From NCBI GenBank assembly GCA_016703645.1, contig JADJBR010000004.1, positions 1-64,000 on the forward strand: a stretch of DNA of 64,000 nt, in the 5' to 3' direction. The notes beneath the pieces are model-generated. The model had not been told where the DNA came from and searched no databases. It saw only the letters and a program-made list of their open reading frames with translations. The translations under genes and the position numbers were made by a program. Below, piece by piece: positions 1 through 8,275 of the stretch (its first letter is position 1; each line of letters starts with the position of its first letter). The stretch comes from Zoogloea sp. (GTDB lineage: Bacteria > Pseudomonadota > Gammaproteobacteria > Burkholderiales > Rhodocyclaceae).

Positions 1-1064
1 AGTCTGCTCAATCAAAGCGAAATCGCCATCGAGGACAAGGAGATCGAAGAGTATCCGAGCAACAAGCAGCTCAACTTCCGGGCGACGCTGAACCAAGCAG
101 GACGCCTACGGAGGCGCCGAGGTTATGGTGATTGCCACACCCACCGATTACGATGCCGAGACCAACTACTTCAATACCCGTTCCATTGAGGCGGTGATCC
201 GGGATGCGATGGCGATCAATCCGGATGCGCTGATGGTCTCAAGTCCACGGTTCCAGTGGGCTACACCGAGAAGACTCGGGAGCAACTGGGTTGCCAAAAC
301 CTCATCTTCTCGCCGGAGTTTCTGCGGGAAGGCCGGGCGCTTTGACGACAATCTTCACCCCTCCCGCATCATCGTGGGGGTGAGCAGTCGGCGGGCGCAG
401 ATGTTTTGCCGAGCTCTTGCGGCAGGGGGCCATCACAGGATGTCGAGGTGCTGCTGACCAAGACCACCGAGGCGGAGGCGATCAAGCTGTTTGCCAACAC
501 CTACTTGGCCATGCGGGTGGCGTTCTTCAATGAGCTGGACAGCTACGCGGCGACCCACGGGCTTGATACCCACGCCAGATCATTGACGGGGTGTACGTGG
601 ACCCGCGCATTGGCAGCCATTACAACAACCCGAGTTTTGGCTATGGCGGCTACTGCCCGCCCAAGGACACCAAGCAATTGCTGGCCAACTACCAGGAGAT
701 CCCCAAAATCTCATCCATGCCATTGTCGAATCAACACGACGCGCAAGGACTTCATCGCCGACGAGATCATTCGCCGCAATCCCCCGCACAGTGGGGGATC
801 TACCGGCTGATCATGAAGGCCGGGTCAGACAACTTCCGGGCGTCGAGCATCCAGGGGATCATGAAGCGCATCAAGGCCAAGGGCATTGAGGTGATCGTTT
901 ATGAGCCCGTGCTGCAGCAGGAGGACTTCTTCCATTCCCGCGTGGTCAATGATCTCGAGGCCTTCAAGACGCAGTCGGATGTGATCATTGCCAACCGCCG
1001 TACGCCGGCCCTGGATGATGTGGGCGACAAGGTTTATACGCGGGATCTGTTTGGCAGCGATTGA
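1..1064 (+). pseudogene. UDP-glucose/GDP-mannose dehydrogenase family, 3' part, multiply frameshifted
   Basis: The three plus frames together encode most of a nucleotide-sugar dehydrogenase (UDP-glucose to UDP-glucuronate, two NAD+-dependent oxidations, for surface polysaccharide). Recognisable pieces in order are [71 protein letters not shown], and a C-terminal domain ending TRDLFGSD at the stop at 1062-1064. The family pattern around the catalytic cysteine is GGYCLPKDTKQL; here it reads [12 protein letters not shown], so the cysteine is kept and the following leucine is changed. At least seven frame changes are needed, near 104, 243, 343, 400, 570, 705 and 780. The 5' end lies outside the window. 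Either the gene is dead or this contig end is poorly sequenced; the neighbouring pgi has the same problem. Confidence 0.85.
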
Positions 1065-1114
1065 TGTGGCGCTGCCCGCCCTTGCTGTGACTTGATAATC
1101 TGGAACTGATCGGT

Positions 1115-2488
1115 ATGCCCAATACCAATGCCCCCCCGGCTGGCGCTCGTTGCGCACCAGGCACGTTTTTCGAGCGCGCATCTGCGCGACCTGTTTGCGT
1201 CCGACCCCCGCAGCGTTTCCGAGCGTTTTTTCGCTGGAGCTGGAAGGCCTGCTGGTGGATTTTTCCAAGCAGCGCATCGACGACACCACCTTGCGCCTCC
1301 TGGTTGATCCTGGCCGAGACGGCCCGGCTGGGCGAGTGGCGGGCGCGCGCTTGTTTGCGGGCGAGAAGATCAACTTCAGTGAGCAGCGGGCGGTGATGCA
1401 TCCGGCCTTGCGCTATCTCAAGCTGGGGGCTTTCCCGTCGGCCGCGTGGGACGTGATGCCCGAAGTGCGCGCGGTGCGGGCGCAGATGCGGCGTTTTCGA
1501 AGCGGGTGCGGGGTGGGTTGTGGCAGGGGTTTTCGGGCGAGGCGATTCGCGACGTGGTAGTTTATCGGGATTGGCGGTTCGGACCTGGGGCCGAAGATGG
1601 TGGTGCGCACCCTGTCCGCCCCACCAGCGTTCGGGCTCGCATGCATTTGTGTCGAATGTGGATAGCGCCCATCTGGCCAAGCTGCTCGATTCCCTCGACC
1701 CGCGCTCGACCCTGTTTGTGGTGGCGAGCAAGACTTTCAGCACCCAGGAGACCATGCTCAACGCCCACACGGCGCGGGCCTGGTTGTGCGCGGCGGCGGG
1801 CGAGGGGTAGGCACGGGCGCTGCCCCTGCACTTTAGTGGCGGTCGTCGGACGTGGGCCGGGCGGCAACGTTTGGCTTGCCGAGGCATGTGTGTTTCCGCA
1901 TGTGGGATTGGGTGGGGGCGCTACTCCCTGTGGTCGGCGGTGGGGCTGCCGATTGCGCTGGCCATTGGCATGAACGGCTTCGAGCGCCTGCTTGCCGGCG
2001 CGCAGGCCATGGACACCCATTTTTGCGAGGCGCCCTTCGACAAAAACCTGCCGGTGTTGATGGCCCTGATCGGGGTGTGGAACACCAACTTCCTGGGGGC
2101 GTCCACGAGCGCGGTGCTGCCCTATAACGAGTCCCTGCGTTTTCTGCCGTCTTTTCTGCAGCAGCTCGAGATGGAATCGAACGGCAAGACGGTGGGGCGC
2201 GACGGCCAGCCGCTGTCGTGGCAGGCCCACCCCATTGTGTGGGGCCCATCTTCCTGCCGCGGCTCGACCCCCTTCCACCTGGGCATGCTGCTGGCGACGT
2301 ACGAGCACAAGGTGTTTGTGCAGGGCGTGGTGTGGGGCATCAACTCCTTCGACCAGTGGGGCGTTGAGCTGGGCAAACAATTGGCCGGCAGGCTGCTCCC
2401 CGCCCTGCAGGGCGAGGGCGACACCGTAGGGCTGGACCAATCCACCCGGGCACTGATTGCCTGGTGCAGGGAGAACGGGGACTTTTAA
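1115..2488 (+). pseudogene. pgi: Glucose-6-phosphate isomerase, frameshifted with internal deletion
   Basis: Fragments of glucose-6-phosphate isomerase (G6P to F6P) appear in order: [89 protein letters not shown] (across a shift), [33 protein letters not shown], then [20 protein letters not shown] and [18 protein letters not shown]. About five frameshifts are needed (near 1155, 1305, 1490, 1560-1625 and 1800-1920). Near 2245 the sequence jumps from the HPIVWG motif straight to the region before YEHK. This drops roughly 85-95 residues that in the E. coli enzyme include the GEPGTNGQHAF catalytic glutamate segment and the catalytic histidine. The product would be inactive even if every frameshift were a sequencing error. 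Confidence 0.88.
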
Positions 2489-2540
2489 GCCTCGCAGGAC
2501 AAGGCAGTCGCTTTCTTGGAGCGACTGGAAACCGCGAAAA

Positions 2541-2563
2541 ACCGGGGACAGACCACGGTTCCC
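2541..2563. repeat. RAYT-associated repeat, ACCGGGGACAGACCACGG type
   Basis: One of several short sequences with a GGGACAGACCACGG core that border RAYT gene copies here. It lies between the end of pgi and the 3' end of the first RAYT copy. The same core recurs in inverted form at 3329-3404 and 4829-4865 and in direct form at 3619-3641. In this group such repeats usually mark the limits of REP-associated tyrosine transposase units; that role is inferred. Confidence 0.6.
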
Positions 2564-2567
2564 TCTT

Positions 2568-3284
2568 TCACCCGTCAAGCAAGGCTCCTGACGGCGGTTC
2601 AACTACACTTGCGCGCCGTCCCGACTTTCCCGGCACTGCCCCTGCGGCCGACGACCGCCTCGATCTCCTGGCAAAGCGCTCGTCGCCCAGCACAAAGTTG
2701 CCATTTGTGGCTCGCCGAATCTGATCCACCAGGCCGGGCCCTCCCAGTTCGTGCCGGAACAGCTCCGATACGCCGCTTGCCGCTGTTCCGCATCCTGCCC
2801 CAATGCCGAATAGAGCCCGTGCGCCTGGATGAGCGTGCTTGCCTCACCCTCGGCATTGGCCCGATAGCGACCATGGGTAGTCCGCCGGATGCCTCCTATG
2901 GCTGCCCGAACCGGGTTCAACTCGATGTAGCGCTGACAGGCAAGCAAGTAGGCCTCCCTGATCGACCGGGCAAGAGCGATAGCGCCCTTCCCCAAGGTAC
3001 CGCTGCGCAGATAGGTGCGGTTCACATACTGCACGTAGCGCTGGCCGAGTGCCTTCATCAATGCCCCCGGCGCCGTAGTGCTGTCGGCAGAAACCAACAG
3101 ATGGACATGGTTGGTCATCAACACATAGGCATGAACGCGGCAGCCCGACTTGCCCGCGTATTCGGTCAGCCAGTCCAGGTAGACGCGGTAATCGTCCTCG
3201 GCAAAGAAACAGGCTTGGCGGTTGTTGCCGCGCTGTATCAGGTGCAGCGGAATGCCCGGCAGGCAAGGCGGAGCGACGAGGCAT
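2568..3284 (-). pseudogene. RAYT transposase, degenerate copy A
   Basis: This is a degraded copy of the intact transposase at 4064-4783, aligning over its whole length. The central segment keeps the HUH motif (MTNHVHLLVSADSTTAPG) and the tyrosine helix (QRYVQYVNRTYLRSGTL). The reading frame is broken close to the start codon (small deletions in a G-rich stretch near 3260-3280) and again near 2745, 2890-2910 and 2960-3000, so no full-length product is possible. Its end lies directly behind the repeat at 2541-2563. Confidence 0.85.
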
Positions 3285-3328
3285 GGTGAGAGGGAGGAAG
3301 GGGGAAGAAGAATAGTTGAATAGCATCA

Positions 3329-3404
3329 ACTGTGGTCTGTCCCCTATTGTTGTTGAATAGCATCAACTGTGGTCTGTCCCCTATTGTTCTGTCCCCTATT
3401 GTTC
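3329..3404. repeat. RAYT-associated repeat cluster, inverted orientation
   Basis: A 37-bp unit beginning GTTGAATAGCATCAAC and containing TGTGGTCTGTCCCC occurs twice in tandem (starts 3315 and 3352), followed by a further CTGTCCCCTATTGTT half unit. It is the reverse complement of the GGGGACAGACCACA core and closes the 5' side of RAYT copy A. The half unit suggests stepwise insertion or slippage. Confidence 0.6.
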
Positions 3405-3409
3405 TTCAC

Positions 3410-3612
3410 GATCTCCCTGGCAAAGCGCTCGTCGCCCAGCACAAAGTTGCCATTTGTGGCTCGCCGAATCTGATCCACCGGGCCGGGCTCCAGTTCGTGC
3501 CGGAACAGCGCCCGATACGCCGCTTGCCGCCGTTCCGCATCCTGCCCCAATGCCGAGTAGAGCCCGTGCGCCTGGATGAGCGTGCTTGCCTCACCCTCGG
3601 CATTGGCCCGAT
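3410..3612 (-). pseudogene. RAYT transposase C-terminal fragment, copy B
   Basis: About 200 bp matching the last third of the intact RAYT (corresponding to roughly 4157-4361). It encodes, on the minus strand, ANAEGEASTLIQAHGLYSAL and TNGNFVLGDERFAREI. It is truncated at both ends by GGGACAGACCACGG-type repeats (3329-3404 on one side, 3619-3641 on the other), so it is a relic of an earlier insertion or of a nested event. Confidence 0.8.
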
Positions 3613-3618
3613 CAAGAA

Positions 3619-3641
3619 ACTGGGACAGACCACGGTTCCCC
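3619..3641. repeat. RAYT-associated repeat, direct orientation
   Basis: Contains CTGGGACAGACCACGGTTCC. It sits exactly at the junction between the RAYT fragment and the nucleotidyltransferase remnant, as expected for an element boundary. A diverged version (CCGGACAGACAGACCACGG) follows at about 3975-3994, on the other side of the remnant. Confidence 0.55.
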
Positions 3642-3642
3642 A

Positions 3643-3960
3643 GCCGACACGGCCCCACTGGGAAACCTCCTGTGCGATTAAACCGCGTCCGAGCAGGTCG
3701 ACGAGCTCGGGGTGAGCGGAAGTTGTTTGCAGCAAGTTGTCCTTGATTCTGAAGATGCATTCCCGTATCCGGGTTGGAAGCTCGTTCGGCGCATCGAGGA
3801 GCAAGTGGCCGTTCCTTGATCCTTGATCTAGGCGTGCTGCGTCCGATACGTGAGCGCGTGAGCGCGATACGGCGCTGGCGACATCTTTTGCCCCTTGGGA
3901 AGCGAATGAATGAGGGTAGGCGTCGGGGCATTTCCCCAAAAGTCAAAACCAGGGGTAGAG
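3643..3960 (-). pseudogene. GSU2403-type nucleotidyltransferase remnant, internally deleted
   Basis: Both ends match the intact gene at 4888-5901. The minus-strand 5' end encodes PYRAHALTYRTQ beside the start codon, and the 3' end encodes LLLDAPNELPTRIRE and TTSAHPELVDLL. About 800 bp between these parts, including the catalytic DID region, has been lost; the joint is near 3815-3825. Flanking noncoding sequence on both sides also matches, so this is a decayed segmental duplicate of the RAYT-adjacent nucleotidyltransferase locus, not a chance similarity. Confidence 0.8.
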
Positions 3961-4063
3961 AGTCGGGGGAAAACCCGGACAGACAGACCACGGTTGGCTT
4001 TCATCGGCAGGGAAATTTGCGACCAGTTGCTTGAGGGGCAGTCAGGGGCCGCCGTTCCCTCTT

Positions 4064-4783
4064 TCACCCATCCAGCAAGGCTCCTGACGGCGGTTCAGCA
4101 CACTTGCGCGGCCGTCCCGACTTTCCCGGCACTGCCCTGCGGCCGACGACCGCCTCGATCTCCCTGGCAAAGCGCTCGTCGCCCAGCACAAAGTTGCCAT
4201 TTGTGGCTCGCCGAATCTGATCCACCAGGCCGGGCTCCAGTTCGTACCGGAACAGCTTCCGATAAGCCGCTTGCCGCTGTTCCGCATCCTGCCCCAATGC
4301 CGAATAGAGCCCGTGCGCCTGGATGAGCGTGCTTGCCTCACCCTCGGCATTGGCCCGATAGCTTGACCATGGGTAGTCCGCCGGATGCACCACCATTCCC
4401 GCCCGAACCGGGTTCAGCTCGATGTAGCGCTGACAGGCAAGCAAGTAGGCCTCCTGATCGACCGGGCAAGAGCGATAGCGCCCTTCCCACAAGGTGCCGC
4501 TGCGCAGATAGGTGCGGTTCACATACTGCACGTAGCGCTGGCCGAGTGCCTTCATCAATGCCCCCGGCGCCGTAGTGCTGTCGGCAGAAACCAGCAGATG
4601 GACATGGTTGGTCATCAACACATAGGCATGAACGCGGCAGCCCGACTTGCCCGCGTACTCGGTCAGCCAGTCCAGGTAAATGCGGTAATCGTCCTCGGAA
4701 AAGAAACAGGCTTGGCGGTTGTTGCCGCGCTGTATCAGGTGCAGCGGGATGCCCGGCAGGGCAAGGCGGGGGCGACGAGGCAT
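4064..4783 (-). CDS. REP-associated tyrosine transposase (RAYT, Y1/IS200-like)
   Basis: A 239-residue single-domain Y1 transposase of the HUH endonuclease class, which nicks and joins single-stranded DNA at palindromic repeats. It starts MPRRPRLALPGIPLHLIQRG, as is usual for the family. The metal-binding HUH motif is in TNHVHLLVS, and the catalytic tyrosine helix is in QRYVQYVNRTY followed by LWEGRYRS. The conserved YIELNPVRAGMV and DYPWSSY segments follow. The C-terminus carries a basic tail. The gene is intact and lies just upstream of repeats of the GGGGACAGACCAC type (4829-4865). It is the likely source or sibling of the two broken copies at 2568-3284 and 3410-3612. Confidence 0.9.
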   Translation of the reverse strand: MPRRPRLALPGIPLHLIQRGNNRQACFFSEDDYRIYLDWLTEYAGKSGCRVHAYVLMTNHVHLLVSADSTTAPGALMKALGQRYVQYVNRTYLRSGTLWEGRYRSCPVDQEAYLLACQRYIELNPVRAGMVVHPADYPWSSYRANAEGEASTLIQAHGLYSALGQDAEQRQAAYRKLFRYELEPGLVDQIRRATNGNFVLGDERFAREIEAVVGRRAVPGKSGRPRKCAEPPSGALLDG

Positions 4784-4828
4784 GGTGAGAGGGAGGGGAA
4801 GGGGGGAAGAAGAATAGGAGAATAGCAT

Positions 4829-4865
4829 CAACTGTGGTCTGTCCCCTATTGTTTGTCCCCTATTG
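4829..4865. repeat. RAYT-associated repeat, inverted orientation
   Basis: ACTGTGGTCTGTCCCCTATT followed by a TGTCCCCTATTGTT half unit. It matches the cluster at 3329-3404, including the upstream GAATAGCATCA, and lies between the RAYT start codon and the 3' end of the nucleotidyltransferase gene. Confidence 0.6.
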
Positions 4866-4887
4866 TTCGGGGAGACTTCTTGCGTGA

Positions 4888-5901
4888 TCAAATTGCGTCG
4901 AGCAGGTCGATGAGCTCGGGGTGAGCGGAGGCAGTCTGCATCAGCGTGCCCTTGATTCTGGCGATGTGCTCCCGCATCCGGGGTGGAAGTTCGTTCAATG
5001 CATCGAGCAGCAAGTGAGCGTCCTCGCTGGCAAGGAGCGCCGCTATTGTCAGTGCCTGGATGCGATCCTTGGTCGCTTTCTCGGGCGTGCCGCGACGCTG
5101 AGTGCTTGCGTAGAGCTTGTGCCAGACAAATCTGGCGGCTTGCGGAATGTGAACGGGGACACAATGCCCGCCCGCGAGCATGCAGGCCGGCTCTGGATCT
5201 TTGAGCAGGTAATCGTAAAACGGCACCGTCTGTGCCGCCCAAGCAAGCGCGGGTAGTTTCACGATCTGGCCAAGTTCTTCGCCGGGCGTGAGCACATCGA
5301 CGCGAAGCCCCTGGGCGCCTGGCAGCTTGACGGAACATGTTGGGCTCGCCGGTGACAGGCCAGGAACCGGAAAGAATGGCAACCCGGTGGCCTTTACCGT
5401 TTCCAGGAAGGAGGCAGGTGCGGCAAGACGAAGAATGTGGCTTGCCAGGTCAATATCCTGAGTGTGGGCACTTGTCGACATCCCGCCTAGTTCGTTGAGC
5501 CAGGCCATGGTGGCAAGTGTGCCCACGAGCACCAGGCCTGCGTCCAGCATGTGTTGATTGTGCAACTCAACAAGCACCCGGGCCATCACTTTGTCAGCCG
5601 TCTGGAAGCCGATCTTGCGGAGCAGCGAGATCTGCTTTGTCATCCAATCCTGATCCTCGATGGCGAGCCGCATGGTTTCGTAGGCCTCGAGATCTGCTTC
5701 GGTGCAAACGAATTTCTCTTCTTGCTTGCCCGGTACAGGGTAGAAGAGCCGGTACCAGTAGGACCCTCCATTGACGCTCTTCAACTTCAGGCGTCCCGGC
5801 GTACCCGGAAGGAGCAGGCCAGTTGCGCGTGCCCGCTCCTTGATCTCGGCGTACTGCGTTCGATACGCGAGTTCGTGAGTGCGATAAAGCGCCGACGACA
5901 T
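4888..5901 (-). CDS. GSU2403-family nucleotidyltransferase-fold protein
   Basis: A 337-residue protein resembling the GSU2403 / NTP_transf_8 group. The polymerase-beta-like core is visible about 120 residues in: a glycine-rich segment LVLVGTLATMAWLNELGG followed by a DID metal-binding motif (HTQDIDLASH), then RVDVLTPGEE as the likely third carboxylate strand. The N-terminal part is rich in charged and aromatic residues; the C-terminus is helical. The ATG at 5901 is chosen because AAGGGG lies just before it and because the degraded paralogue at 3643-3960 is conserved there; an ATG at 5958 is also in frame. The substrate is unknown. Its pairing with RAYT sequences in both copies suggests that it travels with the element. 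Confidence 0.75.
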   Translation of the reverse strand: MSSALYRTHELAYRTQYAEIKERARATGLLLPGTPGRLKLKSVNGGSYWYRLFYPVPGKQEEKFVCTEADLEAYETMRLAIEDQDWMTKQISLLRKIGFQTADKVMARVLVELHNQHMLDAGLVLVGTLATMAWLNELGGMSTSAHTQDIDLASHILRLAAPASFLETVKATGLPFFPVPGLSPASPTCSVKLPGAQGLRVDVLTPGEELGQIVKLPALAWAAQTVPFYDYLLKDPEPACMLAGGHCVPVHIPQAARFVWHKLYASTQRRGTPEKATKDRIQALTIAALLASEDAHLLLDALNELPPRMREHIARIKGTLMQTASAHPELIDLLDAI

Positions 5902-6055
5902 CTCTTGCCCCTTGAGAAGCGAATGAATGGAGGGAAGCGTAGTGGTATTACCCCCCAAAAGTCAAAATCAGGGGGTAACGGCTGTCAGCACTGCCTCCCC
6001 CGTGGGGTCAAATTCATTCGACCAATAATGCCATCAGCAACTACAATCCCCCGCC

Positions 6056-7463
6056 ATGAATGCAAACATCATCCATCACGGCGCTTTTCAGGGGGTGACG
6101 GGGTCGTGTCACCAGTTGTTCATTGATGAGATCAACAGCCTGTTGATTGACTGCGGTTTGTTCCAGGGGGCGGAGACGGCGCCCGATGGGGCGTCGGGGG
6201 CAGACAGGCTGGAGATCCCGTTTCCGGTGGAGCGGGTGCAGGCGCTGGTTGCCACGCACAGGTACATCGACCATGTGGGGCGCATTCCCTGGTTGCTGGC
6301 GGCGGGTTTCAAGGGCCCATCCTGTGCAGCGAGCCGTCGGCCAAGCTGCTGCCGGTGGTGCTGGCGGATGCCTTTGCGGTGGGGGTGACGCGGGACGCGC
6401 GGCTGGTGGAGCGCTACCTGAAGATGGTGGAGGCGCGCATCCGGCCGATTCCCTGGCGCACCTGGTATCCGGTGTTTTCGGGGCCGCAGGGTAGTTGCCG
6501 TATCCGCCTGCAGCGGGCGGGGCACATCCTGGGCTCCGCCTATGTTGAATGCGAGTTGTCGCGCCCGGGTGGCGAGCGGCTGCGGGTGCTGTTCTCGGGG
6601 ATCTGGGGGCGCCCCATGCGCCGCTGCTGTCGGCCCCCCGGCCGCCCTGGTCGGCCGACGTGGTGGTGCTGGAAAGCACCTACGGCGATCAGATGCATGA
6701 AAAGCGCAGTGCCCGCCGGGCGCGCCTGCAGGCGGTGGTCGAGAAGGCGCTGGGCAATGGCGGCACGGTGATCATCCCGGCATTCAGCATCGGTCGCACC
6801 CAGGAGCTGTTGTACGAGTTTGAAGACATCCTGTATCGGCAGCGCCAGAAGCCGGGGCGCTTTGCCGAGGCGTGGGCCAAACTGCCCATCTACCTGGATT
6901 CGCCCCTGGCCGGGCGTTTCACCCGCATCTACCGCGAGCTGCAGCCCTATTGGGATGCGGAGGCCCTGGCCCGGGTGAGGGCAGGGCGCAAGCCCCTGGA
7001 TTTTGAACAGCTAGTGGCCATCGACGATCATGCCGACCACGAGGCCACTGTGCGCCGCCTGGCCCGCAGTGGCGCGCCGGCCATCGTGATTGCCGCCAGC
7101 GGCATGTGTGCCGGCGGGCGGGTGATGAACTACCTGAAGGCCATGCTGCACGACCCGCGCCACGATGTGTTGTTTGTGGGCTACCAGGCGCGGGGCACGC
7201 CCGGCAGCGCCATCCAGACCTTCGGCCCGCGGGGCGGCTACGTGGAGATCGACGGCGAGCGCATCGACATCCGCGCCGGCATCCACAGCCTGTCGGGCTA
7301 CTCGGCCCATGCCGACCAGAACGATCTGGTGCGCTTTGTCACCCGCATGCGCCATCTTCCCGCCGAGGTGCGCCTCATCCACGGCGATGCCGACGCCCGG
7401 CATGCCCTGGCCCTTCGGCTTCAGGAGGCCACCGGGGGCAAGGTGAAAGTGATGAACGGCTGA
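6056..7463 (+). pseudogene. Beta-CASP metallo-beta-lactamase family RNase/hydrolase, frameshifted
   Basis: The parts read as an MBL-fold/beta-CASP/RMMBL protein of about 468 residues, the family of RNA-processing exonucleases. They include SLLIDCGLFQGAE, LHHTH-type region VATHRYIDHVGR, RAGHILGSAYVE, a block around VVLESTYGD, the beta-CASP segment GGTVIIPAFSIGRTQELLY, SGMCAGGRVMNYLK, SGYSAHADQNDLV and IHGDADARHAL. Frameshifts are needed near 6310 and near 6600. In the metal site the usual HxHxDH reads HRYIDH, so a metal ligand appears replaced by tyrosine. From 6604 to 7463 the frame is intact. The gene may be truly inactivated or affected by base-calling errors, as with the upstream genes. 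Confidence 0.8.
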
Positions 7464-7481
7464 GGGCGGGCCGCTGCGACG

Positions 7482-7496
7482 GTAAAGGCAGGTAAA
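7482..7496 (+). promoter_or_regulatory. CpxR-type box GTAAA-N5-GTAAA
   Basis: The sequence GTAAAGGCAGGTAAA is an exact match to the GTAAA-N5-GTAAA arrangement recognised by CpxR in enterobacteria. A further TAAAGC lies at about 7504. It is 87 bases upstream of a CpxR-like response regulator gene, so autoregulation is likely. Confidence 0.55.
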
Positions 7497-7582
7497 GCCG
7501 GGTTAAAGCGTGACCTGTGCTTCGTGCAAAGCCGGCCCCTCTCGTATCATCGGAAGCGTGATCTGCGGGAGGCGACGGGGCG

Positions 7583-8275
7583 ATGGGCAAGGTGCTGTTG
7601 GTGGACGACGATGTGGAACTGTCGTCGATGTTGCGCGAGTACATCCTGCGCGAAGGCTTCGAGGTCGATGCGGTGCATGACGGCGAGGCCGGCGTGCGTG
7701 CGGCGCTGTCGGGAGGCTACGGCATTGTTGTGCTGGACGTCATGATGCCCGGGATGGGCGGCATTGAGGCGCTACGGCGCATCCGTGGCCAGAGCCAGGT
7801 GCCGGTGCTGATGCTGACGGCTCGGGGCGATGACGTGGACCGCATCGTAGGCCTGGAGCTGGGGGCGGATGACTATGTTCCCAAGCCCTGCACCCCGCGG
7901 GAGCTGGTGGCGCGGATCCGAGCCATCCTGCGGCGCAGCCAGGACGGGCAGGCGGCGGCGGAGCCCGGGAACGACACCTTGACGGTCGGGCCGCTGGTGA
8001 TGTGGCCCCACATGCGCCGCATCCAGTGGCATGGCGCCGAGCTGGGGCTCACCAGCACCGAGTACAACCTGCTGGAGACCCTGGCGCGCAGCGCCGGGCG
8101 CATCGTCAGCAAGGCCGAACTCTCCGAGAAAGGGCTTGGTCGCCCGCTTGCCCGATTTGATCGCAGCATCGATGTTCATCTTTCCAGCATCCGCCACAAG
8201 CTCGGCCCGCGCCCGGACGGGCGGCCGTGGATCGAGACGGTGAGGGGGCTGGGCTACCAGTTGGTGCGGGAATGA
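7583..8275 (+). CDS. cpxR: OmpR/PhoB-family response regulator, CpxR-like
   Basis: A 230-residue DNA-binding response regulator. The receiver domain (about 1-118) shows the acidic pair VDDD near residue 8, the phospho-accepting aspartate in VVLDVMMP, the MLTARG threonine switch and the conserved lysine in DYVPKPC. The winged-helix output domain (about 130-230) contains LTSTEYNLLETLARSAGRIVSK and DVHLSSIRHKLG. The receiver is closest in pattern to CpxR (KVLLVDDDVELSSML, GLELGADDYVPKP). RBS GGGAGG precedes the ATG. Its stop overlaps the sensor kinase start by four bases (ATGA), indicating coupled translation. A CpxR-type box lies upstream. Confidence 0.85.
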   Translation: MGKVLLVDDDVELSSMLREYILREGFEVDAVHDGEAGVRAALSGGYGIVVLDVMMPGMGGIEALRRIRGQSQVPVLMLTARGDDVDRIVGLELGADDYVPKPCTPRELVARIRAILRRSQDGQAAAEPGNDTLTVGPLVMWPHMRRIQWHGAELGLTSTEYNLLETLARSAGRIVSKAELSEKGLGRPLARFDRSIDVHLSSIRHKLGPRPDGRPWIETVRGLGYQLVRE

